Of a DNA stretch of 64,000 bases, positions 11,801 to 23,400 are shown piece after piece. How positions within the stretch are numbered: position 1 is the stretch's first letter; every line of letters starts with the position of its first letter. A model generated the notes under the pieces. That model was not told where the DNA came from. It saw only the letters and a list, made by a program, of their open reading frames with translations, and ran no database searches. Origin of the DNA: Paulownia fortunei (lineage: Eukaryota > Streptophyta > Magnoliopsida > Lamiales > Paulowniaceae); contig CM033110.1 of NCBI GenBank assembly GCA_019321725.1, positions 21,259,278-21,323,277 of the forward strand, read 5' to 3'. The translations under genes and the position numbers were made by a program.

Positions 11801-14701
11801 ACAACAACTGTTCAAGACGGTAAATGTTGAGGGAACTCAGATGCCAGAAATCATACCACCATCAGAATCCAAGGGCCATATGTGCTTTGCCAGGGCCTTG
11901 TTCATTTGGAACATATCTATGGTATCTACAGCAAAAAGGTTGCGCAATGTGTCATCACAAATGATATTCCTCCTATTGGACGGATCTTGCAAATTATTCT
12001 CTCTAATATAGCTCCACAGTTGCTTCACAACCTGGTTATAAAACAGTGGGCAGGTACATTATACCGTAAAAATTACTCCGAATAGACTATCAAAAAGTAT
12101 AGACCACTATAATTTTTTTATACCTCAGTCCGAGCCAATTCAGGTACTCCTGTAAATTTCTGAAGCTCTGGCGAAAGGCTGCATAATTTGGTAAATCCTC
12201 CACCTCTTTTCTTGACCTCCTTCTTTCTAGGTCTAACAAGATGGGGTACATATGTAAGCTTTCATATGCAAAAGAATGCAGAATTAGACCAAATATGCCA
12301 AGTGACATCAGTTGCCCTGTTAACTCATAATTTATATGATGAACAATATGGGTGTGGCAGGAGAGGTTGGTCTACGAAGAATGGAAGGCAGAATAGGGAC
12401 TGCACCTACATGAATGAGAGCATTACATGACATTGCAGATATTTGATCCTCAATGCTATTAATATGCCAACCAACCTAATAGAAATGTTTACTAGGGCAA
12501 ATTTGACTACTATTTTATTAAATTGCTAAACCCATTCCACTATTCTTGCTAGACTGTGCGAAGTTCACAGTCAAGTAGTCAATTTTCTGGAAAGGCATAT
12601 AATGCTAACTTCGTTATCTTTTTGGTATAATAAAACATCAACAAGCAGTATCTATAAGTAAGGCATAAGTCTCCTCTGAAAATTATATACTTGGCAGGGT
12701 ATTCTCATCATTCAAGTATCAACCAATTAAATTACGTAGATAGCAATCAATGAAAGTTCAAAAGAGCAATATTCAATTTGCCTTTAATACATAGAGATAT
12801 AGAAGCAGTAATAGCCCAATGAAATTAGAAAACTAGAATGAAACCAATGTTGGAGCGATAAACTATTGCTAAAAGTAGATCTCTGTTTGGATATAAGATT
12901 AGGTACTTTGGACATGCATGCACTCAAGAAGCTGCTACCAACCTTCATTTGATTCAAATGCAGCAAATCGTGTATATATTCTGCCAGGGGCGGGGTTAGC
13001 TTATAACCAAGGGAAGTCAATTGACCCCACTGAATGAAAAAAAAAAATCCCCAACATATTTTGTTTTAGTTGGTTTTATTAGTCAAAAATATTTCTTGAC
13101 CAATTAAAATTTGAGAAAACAAAGGAATACAGGCTACAGGGGTTTTAATGTCAAATGATGAAAATTAATTAATTTATCTCTTACAGCTACAAAAAATATT
13201 ATGCAATGACAAAACGCAAAAAACGTATAGAATGCAGAAGTATTTATAATCCAATGTGCGTTTTTACACTTCATGTCAACTAATCATTGACTGCACTGGC
13301 CAAATATCAGTACTCAGCTACGTTTTTTTTTTCTTCTTAATTTTCCCTTTTTATGTAGGATTTCCATTACATTTTCATTTACTTATCTCTTTTTTCTTAC
13401 ATAGTCTGAAAGTGATGGGATTGATAAGTTGAAGGAGCTCCTCATTTCTCTTGACAAACTAATAGAGGGTTCCCTCCTTCGTACTATCATGCAAATGGTT
13501 ACAGCTAATATGACTGTAGCTATGGCTCTTTCAAACATCCAATCAACCCCAATATCAACTATGAAAGATGGAGAATGCAGGAGAGAAAATGCTGACAAAA
13601 TTTTAATCATAGACATTAAATCTGAAAAAAGCAAATAAGATAAAAATTATTAAAGCTAAAAACAAAAACATTCATCTTGTTTTTTTATCCCAGTGTTGAA
13701 TTCTCAGCTGAGAATTGGACCTTCAAAGGTGACTAAAAATTAATTTAAAAAGGAGTTTTCTATATAACACCGGCTCCAATGCAAGCTTAAACAGTTTTGA
13801 TCAACTTATAGAAAAGGGGCGCACAAAGTAAAAACTTACAGCACTAAGACAAACTCAATGTGCCTCTGAACAATATTCAGATTGAGTAATTATAAGCTAA
13901 AATTCGAAATTAGGTAATCAACCAGAGTCCCCATGTCTGGAGAACACAATCAAACTAAATCATATGATGAACGCTAAGCTGCAGACCAAAAAGAAGTTTT
14001 AAAAGAAAAAACCACAGTTTAACGCATGTAATGAACCAAGTTAATCAATTAAGCTCCAAAACTGCAACCCGAAAAAATCATATGGAAGCGCAAATTTCGG
14101 AGCATGTAACTTGAATTAATTAAACTGTGCCCCATCCTTAACCAAAAATTGACTAAATTCCTAAATATGATGCAAGTAGTTAATGCACAATTAATTATCC
14201 ACAGTAAACACAGAAATTATAATCTGACAAAACATTCCTAATTTTATAACGAATTAAACAAGTTATCTCGAAAACTTTAAAAAACAACTAAACTCCCCAA
14301 GACGAAAAAATCCATAAAACAAAAACGCATAAGTTGAAAATATCAAAATATGAAACCAACCGTTTTTTAGTGGAGGATTTTGCGTTACTAGCGGCAGTTG
14401 ATTCTTCTTCTCCTTCCTCCTCTTCTTCCTGTTCTTCCTCTTCTTCTTCCTCCACCACTTCTCCCACTCCTTCATCAGTCTCCCCTTCGTCATTAATTTC
14501 ATCTTCATTATCGGCTACATTTTCAAATTGGTTTTGCATGTAAATATCGACCTGTTCTCTAATAAACGCCTTTCTATCCGACAAATCGATGTCGAAATCT
14601 TCCTCGAGCCGCCGGCGCACTATAGCAGTTGTCGTCGTGTTGAGGTCCGACGTGCTCAGGAATTCTCGCAGCCGCTCGATCAGCTCCGAATCCGACACCA
14701 T
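8825..14701 (-). CDS. DEK C-terminal plus double SWIB/MDM2 domain nuclear protein
   Basis: Six exons (minus): 14701-14361, 12232-12124, 12031-11857, 10620-10567, 10058-9883 and 8950-8825, total 981 nt, 326 aa, all junctions GT-AG and in phase. Residues 1-58 (MVSDSELIERLREFL onward) are a DEK C-terminal domain. Residues about 62-100 are a Glu-rich acidic run. Residues about 125-210 (GGGFTKLCSLSPELQKF, then VVKQLWSYIRENNLQDPSNR) form a first SWIB domain. Residues about 240-325 (APLKLSDALMKFLGTG, VVKRIWDYIKLNNLQDPSDK) form a second. Plant proteins of this layout are chromatin-associated and related to yeast Spp27/UAF30-type and BAF60-type SWIB proteins. Target and complex are not shown here. Intron 1 is 2.1 kb and holds a possible hAT terminus. 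The last exon ends LLTAHLIKTEQ followed by TGA. Confidence 0.93.
12985..13070. mobile_element. possible hAT-type transposon terminus in SWIB intron 1
   Basis: The sequence CAGGGGCGGGGTTAGC resembles the terminal inverted repeat often seen on plant hAT elements (CAGGGGCGGAGC-type). I could not find a matching opposite end or an 8-base target duplication, so this is at most a truncated end. Confidence 0.25.
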
Positions 14702-14734
14702 TTTTTTCCCTCCGGTTCGTGCAGTTAGGTGTGT

Positions 14735-17700
14735 TGTTTTTTCGGTAATGTTTTAGGTTTGAATATGGGTGTGCCGTGTGGGTGGTTTATTGAAACGCCG
14801 GTTTTATGTAGGTTTTAATTTTAAGCTTTGCGTTTAGGGAGGGAGGGAGGGTTATTTTTGAGAATTTAGTGGGAAAACTCTTTAAATCTTTTTTATATTG
14901 TAAAATCTCATGCAATAATTTTTCAGTTTGAAAAAAATACATATATAAAAATTCAAGAAAAATATTTTCCCAAAAAAATTAATTTATTAAAATTGAAATC
15001 ATAAATGATAGAAATCAATTGAACAACCTAAAGAAAAATTTCTATAGAAAAAAAAAAATCAGTTCATTAAATTTCTTAATCTAAAAAGTCAATGGTGATA
15101 GAGTCTAGTATTAGTTGTTGGATCTACTGGGATGAAAAATTGATAGAATGAGTTTATTATTAAAAAATAATTTCATGAATTTTTTGGAGATAATAAAACA
15201 TTTTAAATATTATTTTAATGATTTTCCATAATTATGATTTTCTTTTTGTTCATTTTTAGAACGAAAAATTCATACTACCCAATTTTGATACTAAATAAAT
15301 GAATTTTTAAGTGTTGAATAACTACATTATAAAATTATGAATTAAATTATTTATAAATATATAAAATTTAACAAACTCACAATGGTAGTATCCAAATAAG
15401 GAGCATTTAATCAACTTATTATGATTTGACAAATTTATCAATAAGATTTATCTGATTTTGTTTGGTAGGAGTCAAAAGATGTTGTTCCCCAATGTTGCTT
15501 AATTAGCTAGTTAATTTTCCATTTTGGTTGAAATACTTGATATTTACTTCAAAACACGCTTAATTAATAACATTCGCCTTCATTATTGCGAAGTGGATAT
15601 GTACTTTGAAATTGCATAACACAATTTATTTGGTTCATAATTATGAATTTTAAAATATTTCGTCACATGCAACATTACATCCTAAAAATGCTCCACTTTA
15701 ACTATATTTTCATATTTTTAACTACAAAGCTTCATTCCTTATTTCCATCTTTAGAATCATAAGTCTAGACAAAGTTTTTAAATTAAGTGCTTGTCCTAAA
15801 ACAGAAATAAATAAAAAAAATAAATAAATAAATTTCCTCCATCTTTTCGCCTTTTGGTGTCATTTTATCTCCCACCAAACACACCCTTAAATCCCACCGC
15901 GCGAGATGCCCGCCGCCTGCAAATCGCTGTTCAAAAGCGAGCTGTTCACGAGATTCAAAAGCGACCTAGGCTTTGCTTTTTGCCAAATCAAGGAACCTGG
16001 GCTTTTAAGGGAATCCACCTCCTTGGTCTTCCATTTGACACAAATGGGCCAAACCCAATCTTTGGGCTTGGATTATCACTGCTCTCGAAGTTTCACTTTT
16101 CATTTGTATTTAATCAAATGTCTCTAATTTTGGTATGTGTCTAAAAGTACGATTCACCGATATTTCTAAAAAAAAAAAAAAAAATTATATTCACTAAAAC
16201 TTTCAACATTTTAAAGACATTGCATGGGCACCAAAATTTCATTTTTCTCTGACTAAAAAAATGTTTGGAGGCAAGAACGGAACGAGAGAGGTACGCTGTC
16301 AGGGTTGGGCGATTTCAAATGTAATAAAACCACCCTTTTATGTGCACTCAATTTTCTTAATTTTAAAAATAAAAATTACATTCATGATATGTGACGACAA
16401 AAATATTTTATTTATTACAATAAAATCAATGACCCTTGCGAAATGTATTGACAGTCTGAGTTTTAAACGATCAACATGAATAAAGCTCCAGCAGAAAGGA
16501 GTAAACACTGTGTCGACACAAGCAAAACGTGTCACAAATGTGAGGACTGGACCTGGCACCATGCCCACATGCGCGCCGTCTTTATCAGCGAGTCCCCGAA
16601 GATGGTAAGAGTTTGGAATACGAAATTAAAGGGCTTCTCGACAAATAAACCGTCGCTCTGCAATACACAGCAGCTTGACTAGGTCATGCTACTTACTTTA
16701 GTAAGATTGATTTTTATAATTGGTTAATTTTTGTTTTGTAAAAATTAATTTGAGAGAACTTATGATGTGAAATTGATGTCGAACAAAAGCTCTATTTTGT
16801 AATTTTTATAAATTTTTGGTTATCATTTTTGAATAAATAAAAAGTCGCTAACCAAAAATGATTATAGTTTAAATTATTATGCATATTTACAAGAAATGCG
16901 AGTCAAATGACACTTTAATTAATATCACATTTTCTCGTAGTAAAATAGGAGTGGCGAACTAATTTTTTTTTTGTTTTTTTTCAATTAACTGGACATAAAT
17001 ATTATTACGCTGATGCAATTTAATGTAGGATAAATATAACTTATTACAAGTACAAATTGCCTTTTTTGAGCACAAAATACATAAAAAGATTTTCAACCTA
17101 ATTTTTTCACATCAGGTCCCATATTGAAAATGAATAATTTTCATTTATTTTTTTCGGAGCAAAACAATAGTTTTTTTATTTGTTTCCATATAAATATTAA
17201 GAGCATTGAGAAGTAGCGTTGAGACAAAGCATTGAAACCATCAATAAACTTTAATTAATTACTAAACTTACAACACCGTTTAAAAATTCAAAACTATAAT
17301 AGTAAACTTGATAAAACTTGAACCCTATTTTACCCTAACATTTGTTTCAAACTTTCAACATCACTAGCGTGTGGGCCCTGGAGGATTCTTAAGAGGGACT
17401 CGCTCCAACAATTCTTGGATAACTTCTTGTGATGGACCCAAATTATCGTTTACCGTCCAAATTATTAAAATAATTAAGGAAGATGAATTGGAAAATTAAG
17501 GAAATGCTTGTCTTTATTTTTTCAAAATATTTCGTTCTCAATTTATCCACCAAAAATAAAATATACCATATTTTTCAATACATTTTCTTAAAACACTTTC
17601 CTTAATACTTCCAAAATAAATTCAAACATTCTTTAAGCTAGTCATTTACAAGAATACCATCAATTAAATTTAGTAGACACCTATCATCTCTTATAATATA

Positions 17701-19570
17701 GTGGTACTTAATATCACATTTTTAATATTAAAATTTAAATTCATCAATAAAAATAAATAAAAAATTACGACTGACCTTCATCAATAAATACTTCAATCTT
17801 TATATAGTAGAAAATACATTGTGTATTATTTATTTAATTATAATTTGATATTCCTAATAATTTATTCATACGGACTCAAATATCTAAACTCTATCCCTTG
17901 AATTGGAGACTGTCTTATTCTCAATGCGGAATTTAATCAACATCATATTGATTTCCTAGTAAAAGGCAATAAAAAAATTCCTTTTGATTGTTTGGACAGG
18001 TCAATTGAGTAGATAATCATCTCTAATCGGTTGCAAAATATCTTATGGCTGCCGCCTACCCTATAATAATCCAAAGCGTAAAAAGAGATGTTTAAATAAT
18101 ATCTTATGGACACAATAAGGCATATTTATTCACTATAATATTGTTTGTTCTTTACAAGTTTATTTTCCTATTTTCTTTTCAGAGGCATCACAAAATAATA
18201 ATTAATTTTTAAAATACAAATTTAAAATAATATTAAATATTAGTGAGATCGCATCATTACTATATTCAACTCAATTTACATGCACAGATGCACTCCTAAA
18301 AGAAATAAGGTTCATCATCATTTAATTTTTAAGCTTCTAATGGTATTTTTAAAAAATTTAAGTAGATTTTACAAAATACTAGCAAAATCTCGACATGTGT
18401 ACTATTCTCATGTTAATGAACTAATGTGTTGTTAAATGTCAGTAATAATACATAATTCAGTATGATAACTATGATATTTATCAATCAAACTTTTATATAT
18501 ATTTTTATTAACTAATTAATTAATGACTTAAATTTATTTAATTCTCTCTGGGATCAACAGTAAATGCTCCCCACAATATGATAATGGCACGAGCTTGGCT
18601 AAATCCAATATTCTCCAGACCAAGCATTTTTAGGACTTGAACCTAGAATCAAAACATTAGATTCGCTAAATTTATTTATTATTTTAAAAATATTAAAATA
18701 TATTATTTAAAATATATATATATATAATATTTAAAAATAAAATAAAATATGATGGTTCAATAGAAGACGAGTTTAAAAGTAAAATAAAAATCTATCCAAA
18801 TTATTTATAATAATAAAAAATTATTCAAAATAAAATGAGACAGAGTTTGAATTCGACCCATTCATCATCATTTCTACCCCACCTCAACACCCAAAACCTT
18901 CCAAGACCCCCTCAACTCACCTTTCCGTTAGGAAAGTAAAGGTTTCTTTACGGACATGGTAGTAATGCCTCCATTTTGGATTTTGTTATAGACAAATGGA
19001 CATTTTATGACAGAAATGCCCTTTACCGACCGAACTAGTATCATCAGATTGCAGAAGAAAAAACATTGGTTTTATCCATTTTGATACCTTTGAAAACATT
19101 TTTGCTATCTTGCAACTAATTCCCAATTAGCAGAGTATTGATAGGGGGAATATGTCATTTTATAATATACATTTACAACGAAAATCAACTTCTTCTTTAA
19201 TTTATTCCACAATTAACTAAATTTAACTAGGTTTCAAACATGTATATATATTTTTAATTTTTTTAATTTTTATTAATTAGAACTAATTTGAGTGCCGTAT
19301 AATTTTTATTGAGTCAATTCATATCTTTAATAATTTTATATGATAGTAATAATGACTCATATTATAATTAATTTTTAATTAAAATTAAAAATTAAATAAT
19401 ACCACGTTACACCCTAATGAAAACGCAATACCATCCCTGTCACACCAATGACTAGCATAGGGTAAAGTAATTTTAACCTTTTTATAAATTATGAAAAATT
19501 TGGCGATGACCGCATTAGCTTGGAAGTGGGATGAAAATTTATTGACAATCATCGTTTGGCACGCCAAAGT
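14735..19570. other. AT-rich intergenic region between SWIB and SnRK2 genes
   Basis: No gene recognised. The left end is the promoter side of the SWIB gene; the last few hundred bases are the promoter side of the SnRK2 gene. A modestly GC-rich island at about 15895-16110 and another at about 16480-16640 contain short open frames (up to 96 codons) that match nothing I know. The rest is AT-rich with alternating A/T tracts, for example around 18690-18740. Confidence 0.55.
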
Positions 19571-19579
19571 TTATCCAAA

Positions 19580-20420
19580 CAAGGGGCACTTTTGTCATTA
19601 CAGGAAACAAAACAAAAGCCACTAAGCATTGAGATGACTAAAGAGCAAAACTTTTTTGTCCAATCGGATAGCTGGGAGCATCGTGATAGGGTGAACGTCG
19701 TCGTATTCAACGTCGCCCAGCTTGGACTAAACGACACCGTGTCGTCAGCTTCACTTTCTTCCCCATCATCCCCACTGCCATAACAAAACACACTAGAAAA
19801 AAGAGAGACTAATCCCATCCTTCGCCGACCACAGAAACACCATAATAATATCTCATTTTCTCTCTCTATTAAAATAAGTAAAAGTACATAAGCAACCGCC
19901 TTTCCACTCCCTTTATTTGGCGACGCCCGAGGGCAAAACCGACTTAGCACTCGCCGATCTCCTCTTCCCCATCGGGTCAACTGTCGGATAACCACCGCCG
20001 TAACATTGTGCTGTCGTTTAACGAGCCGAGTAATGTGAATGAACTGAGTTTCGATTATCGAAGCCGGGGTTTTAGGTTTACTGCCTAATAGTATTAGCTG
20101 AAATGGATCGAGCGGCGATAGCAGTGGGTCCGGGTATGGATATGCCGATCATGCACGACAGTGATCGATACGACTTCGTTCGGGATATCGGGTCGGGTAA
20201 CTTCGGGGTGGCCCGATTGATGAGAGATAAACAGACGAGAGAGCTTGTTGCGGTTAAGTATATCGAGCGAGGCGACAAGGTTAGTTTCTTGATTCTTCGC
20301 CAACAGCAATTTTTTTGTGTCTGTCTATTATTCTGTCTTGTCTTTATTGCCTTTTCTGAAACTGTTTTTGAGTAGGTATTGAAGCTGATTTAGTTGAGCA
20401 TGCAATTATTCTTGTCTGTG
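19580..20420 (+). repeat. SnRK2 5' duplication, copy A (promoter, leader, exon 1a, start of intron)
   Basis: This stretch is homologous, in the same orientation, to 21838-22640. Shared landmarks in order: a GGGGCAC..TTTGTCATTA block at about 19580 and 21842; a GTCGTC..GACACNGTGTCGTCA-like block at about 19700 and 21957; ATCCCATC; GAGGGCAAAACC; ATGTGAATGA; then first coding exons with about 60% identical residues, both followed by a GTTAGTTT donor. Similarity continues about 140 bases into the intron, to GCATGCAATT. Offset is about 2.26 kb. Confidence 0.85.
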
Positions 20421-23400
20421 CAAATATGGAAAGCCTATTTTTGGGAATTTTGTTGATTCCGATTGGTTTGAGATTGGTTTTGGTGGAAATATAGCTTTTT
20501 TCCTTTTTTTGGTGAGAATAATACTGCGAAACTTGCATTTTCAAGGAGATTAACCTTTTCTTTTTCAATTTCGAAGCTGCTAACGTTTATTATGATTGGT
20601 AAATTAGTTACTTAAATTTGGTTAATGTAAGTTTCTTGAACCAACTTCTTCTTTCTTGGTCCAGTTTAGGGCCTTGTTTGGCGATTTTGAAAATTGGGCT
20701 GCTCTGTAATAATCTGCTCCTCAAAACAATTTACTACTCCATATTTACTGAATTATTTCACTTCAGAGCAACGTTGAGTTTTATATAATTGATGTATGCA
20801 GCTATTGTGGTTTATGCGTTTGCTGCAAATGAAAATAGGCTAAAATACATGTGATCGACATTCTGAAGGCGACTAAATGAATTGATTTTTCAAATCTGTT
20901 AAAGAATTCCTTTTGGCTGTCACTCACATAAATTCTGCGCTTGTAATTCTTTTCTCTTTCTCACTAGGCCGGCAGAACTATATTCTTTTCTGTCTGGTTT
21001 TACTTACTAGTACTTTAGTTTATTTTTATTTCTTTCTCCTTTGTCTCTCGTGCTCTCTCCCCTTATAGTAGAAAATAATTTGAAGTATATTTTATATTTG
21101 TTATTTACTTGAATCATATTATCATAAACATTACTTGCAAAGTTTTATAGTCTCCTTTTGATAAACACTTATCATAGTGCTGATGCTGGAACGGAGAATC
21201 CTCGAGCGGACATCAGTTTTAACTTTCTGTACTATATGTTTTTGCCTTGAAGCAGGCTTCGAGATACACATGCTCTTTTGTTGCCCTGCTACAGTCAAAT
21301 TGGCCAAATTATGTTTTTTTGTAGTTTAAACTCCCGTATAGATGGGATTTCGCTCCTGTTTCAAAGTAAAGGAATGCATGGAAGGGCATGGTTATGGTTT
21401 ACTAGTATAAAGAAACATGGGCTAAACATATTAAGACCTTCACTCAACTTTTTGTTCATGAGAAATACTGCTTTAGGTGAAACTAAACATGCAGGTAGAA
21501 TATTAGCAATGGAGAGTATACATATATCAAGAGTTTCTCCCAAATGCTTCTACAAATGCTTCTGCAGTGGATACAAAGAAGTCGATGGTTCCATGGGACT
21601 GATGAATGAAAACCAGCACAAAGTGATTTAATGGCAGCTGGTGAAAGAAGTTTTGGTTTGGAAACAAATATAAATCGAATTTGGAACAACTATAGAAGAA
21701 TATGTAGTGTGAATGGCTATATTAGGGAAAAAGAAAAAAGAAAAGAAGAAAATGTAGTAATGTGTTTGAGAAGTTAAACAACACCAATAAATAATCAACT
21801 GTAATTAGTTTGGATTAATGCAAATGCCGTTAACTAAACGAGGGCACATTTGTCATTTACTCCCGAAGAAGCTTTTTCCTATACTTTGTCTTTCAAATTT
21901 CATAGGGAAAACAAGAGTAATAAAAGAGAACACATCATTGTGAGATGAGAAAATTGTCGTATCTACCGCCATCCAACTAGCACAAAATGACACTGTATCG
22001 TCATCATCACTTAATTCTTCTTCCTATTGCTTTGTAATAGAATACAAGAGAATTAAGATATCAATCCCATCAGTTTCCGAGCGCAGGAAAAGGTCTCTCT
22101 CTCCATCTGTCTGTCTGTATACCCCCCCCCCCCCCCCACACACACACACAAAGTGGTGGCAAAAAAAATAGCTGCCTTACACTATCTCAATCAGTTAAAT
22201 CCATATTCAGATCTGAGGGCAAAACCATCTCATTATTCACCAGTCTCTCCCACTGACTGGTACTTCTCACTATTAATCACCATCGGCAGCAATTAAGTTA
22301 TGTGAATGAGCCGATTGCAGTTATGGAAGTGGTGTTTGCTAGTGTTAATTAGCTATATAAATGGATTGGAGGGCCAAGAAAAAGTGTCCAAGTACTGTGC
22401 CGATTGTACATGATAGTAATCAATATGATTTTATTAAGAATATTGGATCTGGTAATTGCGGTATAGCTCGGCTTATGAGGGATAAACAGAGTAATGAAAT
22501 GGTTGCCATTAAGTACATCGAACGAGGAGGCCCGGTTAGTTTTGTAACTTCAATTGCAAATTAAGTGTGCTTACTCTTATCTTTATTTGATTTTGGAACT
22601 TATTTTGGCAGTATTGGCGTCTAATTTGGCATGCAATTTTTTGGTGCATACGCTGAATCTTCTTTTACATTTTTTTTTTTTTTGGGTACGCTGAGGTTTT
22701 AATTATTTCTCTTTTGTGTGATATGCTTTTTTCTTTCTTAGGCGAATATCAATTTACACTAGGTTGAATCTTGCTAGATGGTAAAAATTGAAAGACATCA
22801 AATTCGTACTTGCAAATTTCCATCATCTTTTTTTTTTCTCCCTCAGGAGTTTTCTTCCTTTCCTTCTTCTGAGTAAGTTGTGGCACTAGTTTAAAATCAT
22901 CAGAAGTACTCGTACTGCTTCACTAGATTATGATTGCTAACAGTTCTCCTGAGGAATGTGCTTGCAAAAATTCAGGTTCAATGCTGAATCTAGTAGTACT
23001 TGAAAATCATAGTTGGCATTTGGTAAATAATCTGTAAGGAAAAATGATATATATTACATCTATGAATAACTATGAATATAAACTACTATTCTAACCTTTG
23101 ATGATGTACAATCAAACTCATATAAGAGCCATCATCTAATACTACTCTTTAAGTAAATGATTACTATTTATCATTTTCTGCTGACGATTGGTTGGGGGAG
23201 GCTGCTGTACACATGGCATAATATGGGCTTGTTTGCAGAAACTTCTTCACATAAATCATTAAGTACCTGCTGGAATTGGTTCTTGGTTTTATCCAAACGT
23301 TACAACTTCTTCACACCCAACATATATGCGCATATGTACATTTATACTGTTACAACTTTCTGATGGTGAGTTTTGCCTTGTTTTAGTATCATTCCTTCAT

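Larger units (their letters stand above)
21838..22640 (+). repeat. SnRK2 5' duplication, copy B (promoter, leader, exon 1b, start of intron)
   Basis: Second copy of the segment at 19580-20420, lying inside intron 1 of the SnRK2 gene as drawn from exon 1a. It carries its own leader and coding first exon. The leader has gained a C/CA simple repeat. Divergence from copy A is considerable, so the duplication is not recent. Confidence 0.83.

Noticed and set aside
14334..14543. Ser-rich plus-strand frame
   Set aside because: Antisense of the Glu-rich acidic region of the SWIB protein.
15854..16144. 96-codon plus-strand frame in a GC-richer patch
   Set aside because: Nothing recognised, overlapping alternative frames are equally open, and no splice or promoter support.
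21278..21631. 117-codon frame between SnRK2 exons 1a and 1b
   Set aside because: Lies in the intron, resembles no kinase exon or other family; the missing exon 2 copy was looked for here and not found.
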